A DNA stretch of 64,000 bases from assembly GCA_014874365.1 (NCBI GenBank), contig JACWAH010000026.1:1-64000 (forward strand), read 5' to 3'. The position numbers and the translations under genes were made by a program. Origin of the DNA: Thermoplasmatales archaeon (GTDB taxonomy: Archaea; Thermoplasmatota; Thermoplasmata; Thermoplasmatales; Thermoplasmataceae). Under the pieces are notes generated by a model that searched no databases, was not told the origin of the DNA, and was given only the letters and a program-made list of their open reading frames with translations. Of this stretch, positions 38,529 through 46,479 are shown piece after piece. Every line of letters starts with the position of its first letter. Within the stretch, counting starts at the first letter, position 1.

Positions 38529-38856
38529 TACCAGCACCTCCTATGTCAACACCGAGTATCCTCTTTGCAAGTGATTCTATTGATTCCTGATCGCTTTCCC
38601 CGGTAAAAGGCAGGAATACGACAAGGGGTTCCGTGGTTATGTCCACCTTAGAGAGAAACCTCCTGTCTATGTATTTCCGAATTGAATCCGAAGCTATTAT
38701 AACGGAAAATCTGCCGCTCTCAAATATTTCCACTAGTTTGGCAGCTCCTTTTTCTTCTATAAGAGAAAAGGTTTCCTCTATCCCGACTAAGCGGAATCCT
38801 TTCGCCATTTCCTGTTCTCCTATGAAAGCGATTCCCTTAAGTTTTGAACTGATCAT
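38512..38856 (-). CDS. atpF: A-type ATP synthase subunit F
   Basis: 114 residues with a small Rossmann-like fold: IAFIGEQEMAKGFRLVGIEE, FSVIIASDSIRKYID and PLVVFLPFTGE are the strands of the family. It binds the central stalk and regulates the head. ATG 38856 overlaps the stop of subunit C (ATGA). The 3' end overlaps the atpA start. Confidence 0.93.
   Translation of the reverse strand: MISSKLKGIAFIGEQEMAKGFRLVGIEETFSLIEEKGAAKLVEIFESGRFSVIIASDSIRKYIDRRFLSKVDITTEPLVVFLPFTGESDQESIESLAKRILGVDIGGAGIGNNS
38537..38542 (-). promoter_or_regulatory. Ribosome binding site of atpA
   Basis: AGGAGG on the minus strand inside the end of the subunit F gene. Its spacing of 8 bases to TTG 38528 decides for that start over GTG 38537, which overlaps the site itself. 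It allows high translation of the catalytic subunit within the polycistron. Confidence 0.6.
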
Positions 38857-39902
38857 TTAGTCAACCCCGTAAGAGAGAATATTCTCTTTTCGTCTAATGA
38901 GTACCGCTTGCCATTGATTATGCCTCTGAGCATTTCCCTCTCCATTTCTGATCTTATTAGAAACCACATAAGGAAATTCAGTGATGAAGTGGTGGAAGCC
39001 ATCGCCTGTAGATATTTTTCCCTTATACCATACCATAAGGAAAGCGATATATCAATGTCAAATTCAGTTCCATCGGCGATGTGAATTCCAAATGCGTTTC
39101 CAATATTTTGTACGAGGTCTGCCCTGGGGCTTGAATAAATCTGGAATAACTTATCTTCCGTAATTACTGAAGTCTCAGCAAAGTTTCCTTTAATCGAATC
39201 AAAATCCAATCCAAGCGTCTTGGCTTTCAGAATAATGTCCACGTTTCGTGCAGACATCAGTTCGTTGAAATATCGGCGGATAATCCACTCATCTCCTCTG
39301 AAAAATTTTAAAAGTGTAATAAGCTGTTTAATGAAATAGGAATCAACAGCGGAAAAGAACATTGAAACGTCCTTGTGCTTCCTGTAATTTTCCAGTTGAG
39401 AAAGGAAAATCTTTCCAGCGTGATAAGAAGAAACAGATTCTATTATCTGTTCCAGGGAGCTGTTATTGATTAAAGAACGGTAAACCTCATGCGGAATCAT
39501 TCCTCCAAACATTCCCATTGGCACGTCCCGGAAACTTAGGATGAAGTTCTCACTGACCGTCTGTTCCTGCCCAACCAGTTTGGATGAAATTATACTTTTA
39601 AGGTTGTCAATATCCCACTTAGACAGATAATACTGGATGAAATCAAGGACCTGGCCTGGGGTGCTCTTGAGAACGAGAAAATTTCTTGTAGCCAGTCGTC
39701 TGCTCACTGCCATTTCAAGAAGGTCAAAACCGTAATGCTTTCCCGATAGTGCGGAAATATCTTCTGAATAAGCGTATTCGGATATGGATGAGGTCATTCC
39801 GTCAAGATCCGAATCGACGAAAGTTCGAATGCGATCAACCGGGATAAAGGAAAGAGAATTTGCTTTCAGAATGCCGAAACTCCCCGTGTAGGTTAAATCC
39901 AA
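38853..39902 (-). CDS. atpC: A-type ATP synthase subunit C (d)
   Basis: 349 residues, all helical, similar to V-type subunit d. It begins YTGSFGILKANSLSFIPVDR and has the repeated short-helix layout that joins the rotor ring to the central stalk, including EWIIRRYFNELMSARNVDII (residues near 205-225). It starts with TTG 39902, six bases after the end of subunit E. No ATG is near the conserved N-terminus. Confidence 0.9.
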   Translation of the reverse strand: MDLTYTGSFGILKANSLSFIPVDRIRTFVDSDLDGMTSSISEYAYSEDISALSGKHYGFDLLEMAVSRRLATRNFLVLKSTPGQVLDFIQYYLSKWDIDNLKSIISSKLVGQEQTVSENFILSFRDVPMGMFGGMIPHEVYRSLINNSSLEQIIESVSSYHAGKIFLSQLENYRKHKDVSMFFSAVDSYFIKQLITLLKFFRGDEWIIRRYFNELMSARNVDIILKAKTLGLDFDSIKGNFAETSVITEDKLFQIYSSPRADLVQNIGNAFGIHIADGTEFDIDISLSLWYGIREKYLQAMASTTSSLNFLMWFLIRSEMEREMLRGIINGKRYSLDEKRIFSLTGLTK

Positions 39903-39908
39903 AAAGGT

Positions 39909-40472
39909 TCACCCGATTTTAGAAGAAAGGATTTCCTCAATTTCTTCCCTGACACTGGCAAACAAGTTCTCCAAAGACAGGTCGATTTCCATTTTGCCAG
40001 TTATGGTAGAGGCTATGAATCCTCCAGAGATACCTGATTCGGTGATCTTGATTCCTGTACCAGCCAGTTTATTGATAATGGGACTGTCAGCCTTCCTGCA
40101 TCGGATTTCACCTAACTTCCCAAGCTTTGTCTTTGCAATTTCCAATCCTTTCGAGAGGAATTCCTCATATTGCGCATCACTGGTAAATCCCCTAAATCCC
40201 TGACCTATTTTTTCCAGTCCGCCTTTCAGCAGTTCATATCTTGTGGTCTGGATAAGCTTTGATGCTTCGAGATCTGATAAATCAATTTCCCTCTTTTCAA
40301 AGTTCTTTAGTTCCCTGAACGACCTTTTACGGAATTCCTCTTCAATATTCTTTACTTCAACCTGAAATTCGCTTTCCAGTTCTTTCTCCTTGGATTGTAA
40401 TTCTTCGTTCAAGATGGAGATTGTTTTCTTTCTCGTTTCCTCGATCTCGTTTACTATTTCTTCAAGGCTCAT
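39909..40472 (-). CDS. atpE: A-type ATP synthase subunit E (peripheral stalk)
   Basis: 187 residues: an N-terminal charged coiled coil (IVNEIEETRKKTISILNEEL onward) and a C-terminal globular domain with GISGGFIASTITGKMEID, typical of V/A-type subunit E. It holds the head in place together with subunit H. It starts at ATG 40472, 8 bases after the proteolipid gene. Confidence 0.92.
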   Translation of the reverse strand: MSLEEIVNEIEETRKKTISILNEELQSKEKELESEFQVEVKNIEEEFRKRSFRELKNFEKREIDLSDLEASKLIQTTRYELLKGGLEKIGQGFRGFTSDAQYEEFLSKGLEIAKTKLGKLGEIRCRKADSPIINKLAGTGIKITESGISGGFIASTITGKMEIDLSLENLFASVREEIEEILSSKIG

Positions 40473-40480
40473 GAAAAAGC

Positions 40481-40702
40481 TCAGAGAATGTTAAGCAGTA
40501 GAACTATACCGAGGATAAACCCTATGATCCAGAGTGTTTCAGGAATGACGAAGAAAAACAGAACCTGACCAAATTTCTCAGGTTTTTCCGAGATAATCCC
40601 CATTCCAGCGGCTCCTATTCCCTGTTGGGCCATACCTGTTCCTATGAGCCCCCCTGCGATCGCGATTCCTGCGGCTAATGCTAAAGTTGGATCGGCTGCC
40701 AT
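40481..40702 (-). CDS. atpK: A-type ATP synthase proteolipid subunit K (c)
   Basis: 73 residues forming one two-helix hairpin: LALAAGIAIAGGLIGTGMAQ with the Gly-rich first helix, a polar loop (ISEKPEKFGQ), and a second helix FVIPETLWIIGFILGIVLLL with the ion-binding Glu in PET. It makes the rotor ring in the membrane. It is the first gene of the nine-subunit operon; a TATA box lies 33-43 bases upstream. Confidence 0.96.
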   Translation of the reverse strand: MAADPTLALAAGIAIAGGLIGTGMAQQGIGAAGMGIISEKPEKFGQVLFFFVIPETLWIIGFILGIVLLLNIL

Positions 40703-40735
40703 AAATTATTGCACCAAATCGTGATTGAAGGAGCG

Positions 40736-40745
40736 TATATAAAAG
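40736..40745 (-). promoter_or_regulatory. TATA box of the ATP synthase operon
   Basis: Minus-strand sequence cttttatata, preceded by a purine-rich BRE-like stretch. Its distance to ATG 40702 predicts a transcript with a leader of about ten bases. It probably drives K-E-C-F-A-B-D-x-H-I as one unit, since all these genes overlap or nearly touch. Confidence 0.65.
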
Positions 40746-40873
40746 TGAGAGACGTTTTTGATATCACTGGAATTAGTAATCCTTAGCGTGAAAATATAAA
40801 TATTGTACAACAATAGGCCGGTTAGATCAATTGCAATCCATATTGCTCTGATTTAGATGATGAGGCGCTAAAT

Positions 40874-40981
40874 TTGAAGAGAAGCTCAAGAGACTGGAAG
40901 AAACGCGGAAAGATGCGATGGAAGTGGAGAAAGAAGAGAATACGTAGACTTAAGCGCGCACGAAGGGCAAACAGAACCTGA
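40874..40981 (+). CDS. rpl41e: Ribosomal protein L41e
   Basis: A 35-codon frame of extremely basic sequence. From Met at 40913 it reads [18 protein letters not shown], the L41e pattern of Lys/Arg helix with early Trp. TTG 40874 is taken as the start because gagg lies seven bases before it and the extra 13 residues ([12 protein letters not shown]) are also basic; ATG 40913 would give a 22-residue form. L41e binds at the subunit bridge of the ribosome. A TATA-like aaatataaata lies at 40792-40802 and a hairpin terminator covers the stop codon. Confidence 0.8.
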   Translation: MKRSSRDWKKRGKMRWKWRKKRIRRLKRARRANRT

Positions 40982-40993
40982 AGGTTCTTTTTT
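40974..40993 (+). terminator. Hairpin plus T-run after rpl41e
   Basis: gaacc-tgaa-ggttc forms a short hairpin, followed by tttttt. It overlaps the stop codon of rpl41e. In archaea the T-run alone can end transcription, so the hairpin may be incidental. Confidence 0.55.
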
Positions 40994-41143
40994 CCATTTT
41001 ATTTTGTCCGAGCCGGATTGTCCTTTGGTTGAGATTAATTCAAGATTTTGACTGCAGCTGCTTTATAAGAGCATTTTCAATTGTAATTGCATGTCCTAAT
41101 ACTTACCGATAGATTTTTAATTGCAAGAGACTTAACTTCTTTT

Positions 41144-41428
41144 ATGTGGCCCTTTAAGAAGAAAGCAAAAGGAGAGAATGTTCCATCAAAGAGCGTTAGC
41201 GAACCTTCCAAAAGTACTACTTCACCACCAGACAAACCAAAGCCAACAACGAAAGGTGCTACTTCCAAAGAAACTGCACCCGTTGCTCCGGAATCTCAAG
41301 AACCTGCGAAAACCCTCGCCAAGCCAAAGAAGACACCGGCAAAATCTGGAGGATCGAAGGGCACTTCATCAAAGGGATCGGATAGCAAGAGTTCCAGTGC
41401 TAAGAAAACGACAAAGGGCGGAAAATAG
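41144..41428 (+). CDS. Lys/Ser/Thr/Pro-rich low-complexity basic protein
   Basis: 94 residues starting MWPFKKKAKGE, then a disordered tail of Lys, Ser, Thr, Pro, Gly and Ala with repeated PAK/KPK/SSK units, ending KKTTKGGK. The composition resembles histone H1-like tails and could bind nucleic acid or acidic surfaces. ATG 41144 is preferred over an earlier in-frame start at 41087 because a TATA-like gatttttaattg (41110-41121) would place transcription right at this ATG (leaderless). No domain is recognised. Function unknown. Confidence 0.65.
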   Translation: MWPFKKKAKGENVPSKSVSEPSKSTTSPPDKPKPTTKGATSKETAPVAPESQEPAKTLAKPKKTPAKSGGSKGTSSKGSDSKSSSAKKTTKGGK

Positions 41429-41492
41429 GACCCAGAGAATTGCTATTAGCCCCCAGTACATTTTTTACAACATTTATTTTTGTATTTTGAAT

Positions 41493-42131
41493 TTAACCAA
41501 GAATGGGAAAGAGGGTAGACACGCCTTCAGCGATGAAGGACACCCCCACTGCTGCAATTAGGAGCCCCATTATTCTTGAGAGAATCAGTGATCCTGTTTT
41601 CCCTATCTTCTCAAATATACGAACTGCATAGATCAGGATAACAAGAGAAACAACCAAAACAGCAGCGATTGCCAGAAAGACCAGAAGTCTGTCTGAAATC
41701 GAGACGCTCTTGAGGTTGAAGTAAATTATTGCCGTCGTAATAGATCCAGGTCCAGCTAATAATGGCGTTCCCAGTGGAACAACTCCTATCGAATCCTTCT
41801 GAAGCGATTCTTCCTGCTCTGTTGCCGTCAGCTTCGTATTCGATGTTTTCCCCTGCATCATGTCGAATGCAACCTTGAAAACCAATATGCCTCCTGCCAC
41901 CTGGAAGTCAGCAATGCTTATGCCAAGACCTTGGAATATATAGATTCCAAGGATTGTGAAACCGAAAAGCATCCCCCCGGCAACCATTATGCTCTTCCTT
42001 ATCACGCTATTCCTCTCATTCCTGGTGTAGCCCTCCGTCATGGACACGAGAATCGGTACGGCACCGACTGGATTCAGGATCGAGAATATTGCCACGAAAA
42101 CAGTAATAAAGAAGAGGATGGATGCGTACAT
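41493..42131 (-). CDS. MarC family membrane protein
   Basis: 212 residues with six hydrophobic segments. The family landmarks are SILNPVGAVPILVSMTEGYT near the N-terminus, FQVAGGILVFKVAFDMMQG, and VPLGTPLLAGPGSITTAI, which is the conserved P-L-A-x-P-G-x-I block. MarC proteins are integral membrane proteins of unknown transport function. It starts at ATG 42131 and stands alone on the minus strand. Confidence 0.93.
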   Translation of the reverse strand: MYASILFFITVFVAIFSILNPVGAVPILVSMTEGYTRNERNSVIRKSIMVAGGMLFGFTILGIYIFQGLGISIADFQVAGGILVFKVAFDMMQGKTSNTKLTATEQEESLQKDSIGVVPLGTPLLAGPGSITTAIIYFNLKSVSISDRLLVFLAIAAVLVVSLVILIYAVRIFEKIGKTGSLILSRIMGLLIAAVGVSFIAEGVSTLFPILG

Positions 42132-42223
42132 TTTCTACCGGCGAATCGAGGGTCGATTCTTAACACTTTGCGAGCAGGACCAGCCGTCGTGAATTATTAT
42201 AAGCCCTAAGTAATTATTGCAGA

Positions 42224-42664
42224 GTGTTCAGCGTAAACAGTTTGGTCATGAAATACCTTGAGTCCTGGAATAACATTCACTTTGACAAGAAAGTACCTGA
42301 GATGGCGGACGAAGTAAATTCAAAGAGAGAAAAAATAGAAAAACTTCTTGGAGCCAGTGCTGCAGATGAGAGATTAGCTATCGCTAAAGCATCCTTCGAC
42401 GATTATACTGCATCACTGGAAAGACTGATTGTAGCCAGAAAGCTTGAATCAGGTGTCACCACCTTTCTTTTTTCCTTCTACATTATAATTGGAAACCTTG
42501 GTGGATTGTTTTTGCAGTTTCTGGCCTATATCACAACAAGCGGAACTATTGGGCACATAATACTCGCACTTTCAATGCTTGGTTCCATTGTAGGAACCAT
42601 TTTCGCAATAGTTAGTTTGAAGAAGGAGAAAGCTTTCGTAACAAATCTGGGCAAGGGAATATAA
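42224..42664 (+). CDS. Small two-span membrane protein, unknown
   Basis: About 146 residues: a soluble helical N-terminal half (KREKIEKLLGASAADERLAI) and two C-terminal membrane segments (FSFYIIIGNLGGLFLQFLAY and ILALSMLGSIVGTIFAIVSL). No family is recognised. GTG 42224 fits a leaderless transcript from a TATA-like attattataag at 42191-42201; ATG 42248 is the alternative start. Confidence 0.7.
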   Translation: MFSVNSLVMKYLESWNNIHFDKKVPEMADEVNSKREKIEKLLGASAADERLAIAKASFDDYTASLERLIVARKLESGVTTFLFSFYIIIGNLGGLFLQFLAYITTSGTIGHIILALSMLGSIVGTIFAIVSLKKEKAFVTNLGKGI

Positions 42665-42738
42665 ACACTTAAGTTAGAATTGCCGCCTTATTGAATGGTT
42701 ATGAAAGTTGCCTAGGGCAGAATCTAGTGAGGGAATTT

Positions 42739-43263
42739 TCAAATGGGCAGGTGTTCCCAGTCAATCAAATCTGCATTGCTGGGCGTGCGAATTTCTAGCA
42801 CCTCAAGAATATCCGTGAACAAATCGTCCTCAATTTCCGTAATGTCGACCTTTCGATCGAATAATTTTGTGAGAAAAGTTCCAATCGCGTTGCTTGCCAT
42901 AGCTGCTTGCAGATTTTCCATGTTGGCAGATATATCCTTTATCTGTTGGACAAACTTGCGATCCAGTTCCTTTTTCTTCAGATCTTCAAGAAAATTCCCA
43001 ACCGCCTTGCTGACTAGCTTGTTGTGTTCCTCAGCAAGCAGGATGCGTACTTTGTAAGTTGGATTGAACTGTATATGATCACCGTCGACCTTGAACCATT
43101 TTGAAGCGTCTTTCTCAAAAAATACTTCTGCGAGTGCATCTGCCACTTTTTTGGAGTTGGAAAAATCCAAATTATTTGTGAGATTGTATACCACCATGGA
43201 CCCATCATCTGTCATTCTTCTCGATGCAACTATCGCGGAAACAAGGCTGCTGTCTTGGGACAT
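42739..43263 (-). CDS. Hypothetical soluble protein
   Basis: 174 residues, not recognised. The N-terminus SLVSAIVASRRMTDDGSMVV and the middle block AEEHNKLVSKAVGNFLEDLK suggest an alpha/beta cytosolic protein; the C-terminus is acidic (ITEIEDDLFTDILEVLE). There is no signal or membrane segment. It lies convergent with the small membrane protein gene and upstream of nothing obvious. The codon use looks like its neighbours, so the gene is probably real. Confidence 0.65.
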   Translation of the reverse strand: MSQDSSLVSAIVASRRMTDDGSMVVYNLTNNLDFSNSKKVADALAEVFFEKDASKWFKVDGDHIQFNPTYKVRILLAEEHNKLVSKAVGNFLEDLKKKELDRKFVQQIKDISANMENLQAAMASNAIGTFLTKLFDRKVDITEIEDDLFTDILEVLEIRTPSNADLIDWEHLPI

Positions 43264-43416
43264 AAGGGATAATCCAAACGAAAGTATTTGAATTGATCCT
43301 GTTGTCTTATGATGGATACTTATCTTTTGTTCTTACTCTCCATATGTTCGAGCAATGCTATCTGGTTCGACCCGAATGTAATAGGGTCCCGGTGAGGACG
43401 CCTGAAAAATCTCAGC

Positions 43417-43875
43417 CTAAATATGCTTGATTTCTCTAAATGAGGTAATTGTCAATGTCTTCGCGATACCTTTAATCTTATGCATTCTGTCGACCACTGC
43501 GTCTCCCACGTCTTCTATAGATTTGCCCCTGATTTTTGCTATTATATCATATTCTCCTGAGATAATGTGGACCTCTTCAACGTTTTCTATCTGGAATAAA
43601 GCATTAGCTACCTCGTTTTCTGAAACTTTACTGGAAGGATCATATGAAATCAGGACAAATGCAGTTGTTGGCATCCCCAGTTTGGAATGGTCCATTTTGA
43701 CTGTAAATCCTACTATTAACCCGGCTTCCGCCATCCTGTCTATCCTTGACTTTACAGTCGTTCGCGGAACATTCAGAATTCTTGAAATCACTGTTAGACT
43801 TGTCCTTGAATCCTTTTCCAGTAAATTGAGAATGTCATTGTCAATATTATCCAATTTCATTTGTTTATTTGTCAT
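43417..43875 (-). CDS. Lrp/AsnC family transcriptional regulator
   Basis: 152 residues. The N-terminal helix-turn-helix is DILNLLEKDSRTSLTVISRI followed by NVPRTTVKSRIDRMAEAGLI; the C-terminal RAM domain has EVHIISGEYDIIAKIRGKS and VVDRMHKIKGIAKTLT, which bind amino acids at dimer interfaces. The start is ATG 43875. It is divergent from the asparagine synthetase gene with 95 bases between the two starts, so it may control that gene and itself. Confidence 0.94.
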   Translation of the reverse strand: MTNKQMKLDNIDNDILNLLEKDSRTSLTVISRILNVPRTTVKSRIDRMAEAGLIVGFTVKMDHSKLGMPTTAFVLISYDPSSKVSENEVANALFQIENVEEVHIISGEYDIIAKIRGKSIEDVGDAVVDRMHKIKGIAKTLTITSFREIKHI

Positions 43876-43970
43876 TATGACAATAATACTATTAAATTCT
43901 CTGATTGATGTATCAAAATGTCAATATTTATTGGCAAACAATTAGATACGCTTATTTCATTTCTTTAAAG

Positions 43971-44930
43971 ATGTATAGCTCTTCCATCATAACCGGGGAA
44001 GAATTCAGGGAACTGAAGAAACTGCGCGGACGGATTTTATCTGAGAGATCCAGAAGAGTATTGCATGTCAACACTGAGGTCAGAAAGCTCCTGAGAGATT
44101 TCTTCATCGATGAAGGATTCTTTGAACTTTCACCTGTGATTATTGGACCAGTAACTGATCCTCTAAATCATCCAGTATCAAGTTCGAGTATCGATTATTA
44201 CGGTTACAGGTACAGCCTAACTCAGAGCATGATTTTCCACAAACAGATTGCACTACTGTCTTATCATAAGCTGTTCATATTTTCACCCAATGTTCGCCTG
44301 GAACCCATTGAAAGAAGTTCTACGGGGAGACATTTGGCTGAATTCACACAGCTGGACGTGGAGATCAAGGGTGCAACCAGGGATGAAGTAATTGCCCTGG
44401 CGGAGAGGATGTATTGCTATGTCATCGAACGGATCTCGGTTTCATGCAAAGACGATTTTGAATATTTTGGAAGGCTCCCAAGCGTTCCACAGAGACCTTT
44501 CAGGCAATTCGATTTTAGTGAAGCAAAGCTGAGATTCGGCGAGAGTTTTGAGACTGTACTTTCCAAAGATGCGCTTGATCCATTTTTTGTTGTGGACATC
44601 GGACTTAAGGATCGGGAATTTTACGACCGGGAGAAACCGGATCGACCAGGGATCCTGAATGACATGGATATGATATATCCGGAAGGTTACGGTGAAGCGT
44701 TATCCGGAGGGGAACGCGAGAACGAAGTCACAAGGATAAAGGAAAGGATTCAAATCAAGGGGCAGACAGTCGAGCAATTCAGGTACTACATTGCGATGGC
44801 AGAGATGGGGCTACCAAGATCTGCAGGTTTTGGGATAGGTATTGAGAGGTTTGTCAGGTTCTTGACCGGCATCGGGGACATTTCTGAATGTACATTATTT
44901 CCCAGGGTGATTGGAAAATTTAGTTTGTGA
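43971..44930 (+). CDS. Archaeal asparagine synthetase related to asparaginyl-tRNA synthetase
   Basis: 319 residues of class II aminoacyl-tRNA synthetase catalytic domain without an anticodon-binding domain. Motif 2 is NVRLEPIERSSTGRHLAEFT, with TQLDVEIKG after it, and motif 3 is GFGIGIERFVRFLTG. This size and lack of an N-terminal OB domain match the archaeal asparagine synthetase (AS-AR) known in Pyrococcus, which makes Asn from Asp by adenylation without tRNA. ATG 43971 leaves a short leader before motif 1; an upstream in-frame ATG (43905) would lie in the promoter region. An Lrp/AsnC regulator is divergent next to it. Confidence 0.87.
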   Translation: MYSSSIITGEEFRELKKLRGRILSERSRRVLHVNTEVRKLLRDFFIDEGFFELSPVIIGPVTDPLNHPVSSSSIDYYGYRYSLTQSMIFHKQIALLSYHKLFIFSPNVRLEPIERSSTGRHLAEFTQLDVEIKGATRDEVIALAERMYCYVIERISVSCKDDFEYFGRLPSVPQRPFRQFDFSEAKLRFGESFETVLSKDALDPFFVVDIGLKDREFYDREKPDRPGILNDMDMIYPEGYGEALSGGERENEVTRIKERIQIKGQTVEQFRYYIAMAEMGLPRSAGFGIGIERFVRFLTGIGDISECTLFPRVIGKFSL

Positions 44931-45003
44931 CCTGGACTTCAAAGGGATAATGAGGATGTAAAATACAGGGCAACAGACCCTGGGTGTAGGAACATATAAA
45001 AAA

Positions 45004-45100
45004 CAATGGAAACAGGAGGACATCAGCGTCAATTGTTCAACAGAGCACATTGAAACTGCTCTGTTGAACAAATAACTCCCATACCCTACTGTTTCCATTG
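45004..45100. repeat. Nested inverted repeats at the left end of the IS element
   Basis: Two pairs of arms share one centre near 45052: outer caatggaaacag (45004-45015) with ctgtttccattg (45089-45100), inner ttgttcaacagagc (45033-45046) with gctctgttgaacaa (45058-45071). The right half is the left end of the intact element; the left half looks like a diverged, inverted copy of that same end. In RNA it would form a long hairpin just past the transposase stop. Confidence 0.7.
45056..45074 (+). repeat. Left terminal inverted repeat of the IS element
   Basis: ctgctctgttgaacaaata; 18 of 19 bases match the reverse complement of the right end. Confidence 0.8.
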
Positions 45101-45131
45101 ATTCTTGATAATTTATTGCTTTCTTGATCTG

Positions 45132-46085
45132 TTATCCTGTATTTTTAATTCTCAATGCCTCCTTTGCACCATTATTTATGTAATCATATATCCACAATCT
45201 CTGGTATCCCTCAGCTTCCAGTCCTCTGGCGGACCTGCTGACACAGTTCTCACCAAATTTACGCTTCACTGCAGAGAATATGCCTTCTGTTCCCGGCCAC
45301 CTCATGCCGTAATGGTTCTCTTCCGCCCATGTCCTGTACCCTTTCTTCTGGTATTCCCTTATTTCCTTACGACGGTATTTGTTTCCCTTGTAATGATCAG
45401 TGGAAGCATTCTTCCTGATCTTTATGACAGGTTTTGCATTGATTTCATGCATTATACCAAAGAGATCATTGGTGTCGAAAGCACCATCACCATAGAATTC
45501 CCTCACATTGATGCCATTCATTATGGCATCTCTCAGGTGTTTCCCTGCAGTTTCCGGTTCTGATGGACCCGATCCTTCCACATGGGATTCAATCCCGATG
45601 ATCTTCTTTGTCCTTACATCTGCAGTTATGATGACAACGAGGTGTTTCCTTTTGTGTGCATCAGGATCGCCGTATTTCATGATCCTGTATGTACCTGCAT
45701 TGTTTGTCTTCATTCCAGTGCCATCTGTACCGAGATCTGCATATTTCAGGCCTGAAATGTCCGGTGCCGGTTTCATGTCATGGATGCGGTGCCATATGGT
45801 GGTGTAATCTCCATAATCAGGTATTATTCTCATGTTCACAAGTGATCTTGCCATGCCTTCCAGGGCACGGTAGTCCAGGAACTGTTTCCAGATCAGCATG
45901 AACTTCATGAATGAACCGGGGAATAGATACGGGGACCCTCTCTTCCCATGATTCATTTTCCTTAATTCAGAATTCCACTGGCTGACGAAATCAAGATCAA
46001 GGAAGAATGTGCCCCTTATCACCAGCTCTTCGTTGTATTCTTTCCAGTCTCTCCTGTCCCTGTACAGCCTGCCCCATCTTGCCAT
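45132..46085 (-). CDS. IS5-family DDE transposase
   Basis: 317 residues of DDE_Tnp_1 type. The first Asp is in DLGTDGTGMKTNN (Asp121), the second in EFYGDGAFDTNDLFG, and the Glu in RWPGTEGIFSAVKRKFGENC, the Y/R-E-x-x-F-S-x-x-K-R-K-F-G pattern of IS5 relatives. The N-terminal helical part (MARWGRLYRDRRDWKEYN) probably binds the ends. The frame is intact, so the element may be active. Relatives of every segment are found, broken, at 14515-15015. Confidence 0.95.
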   Translation of the reverse strand: MARWGRLYRDRRDWKEYNEELVIRGTFFLDLDFVSQWNSELRKMNHGKRGSPYLFPGSFMKFMLIWKQFLDYRALEGMARSLVNMRIIPDYGDYTTIWHRIHDMKPAPDISGLKYADLGTDGTGMKTNNAGTYRIMKYGDPDAHKRKHLVVIITADVRTKKIIGIESHVEGSGPSEPETAGKHLRDAIMNGINVREFYGDGAFDTNDLFGIMHEINAKPVIKIRKNASTDHYKGNKYRRKEIREYQKKGYRTWAEENHYGMRWPGTEGIFSAVKRKFGENCVSRSARGLEAEGYQRLWIYDYINNGAKEALRIKNTG

Positions 46086-46090
46086 TATAA

Positions 46091-46106
46091 CTGTATGTGC
46101 ATACAG
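46091..46106. promoter_or_regulatory. Palindromic operator candidate between the two IS genes
   Basis: ctgtatg-tg-catacag, 7-bp perfect arms, lies between the divergent starts of the transposase (46085) and the passenger gene (46119), next to TATA-like tcatatatttatat. A regulator bound here could control both genes. Confidence 0.5.
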
Positions 46107-46118
46107 TCATATATTTAT

Positions 46119-46454
46119 ATGGGTATTGCGATTCGATGTACTGTGAAAGGTTCCCTTATCGTTTTTACCATTGAAAGGTCCGGGAAAGGCGTCAGTCCTG
46201 CTTCATATTCCAGGTTCTACAGGAAGCTGTATGGATACAACAACTCTTCCCATTACGGGAAGTATCACTCCAGGATACCCGGGTTTCTTGACGGGATCAG
46301 GTACATAAAATACGCAAATGGCGTGATTCTGGTGAGAAGCGAGAACAGCGATCTTGTTGTCGAATACCTCAAGGAGAATGGTGCCAGGATCTACAAGTGG
46401 GAGGTACCGATATCCAGGAAGGAGGAATCTGATCTACGTGACGAGGGACGTTAG
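46119..46454 (+). CDS. IS passenger protein of unknown function
   Basis: 111 residues starting MGIAIRCTVKGSLIVFTIER. The middle block SYSRFYRKLYGYNNSSHYGK and the C-terminal block VVEYLKENGARIYKWEV are also found, decayed, in the old copy at 14392-15226, so this protein belongs to the element and is not captured host DNA. It is basic and probably alpha/beta. No DNA-binding or nuclease motif is recognised. Its divergent position over a palindrome suggests a regulator or transposition helper; an antitoxin- or resistance-like cargo is not excluded. Confidence 0.8.
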   Translation: MGIAIRCTVKGSLIVFTIERSGKGVSPASYSRFYRKLYGYNNSSHYGKYHSRIPGFLDGIRYIKYANGVILVRSENSDLVVEYLKENGARIYKWEVPISRKEESDLRDEGR

Positions 46455-46479
46455 CAGAGTGGGCGAAATTCCATTTATA

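Noticed and set aside
43264-43416. Hairpin gaccc...gggtc in the gap before the Lrp gene, considered as a small RNA
   Set aside because: Only a 5-bp stem; no C/D, H/ACA, SRP or RNase P landmarks.
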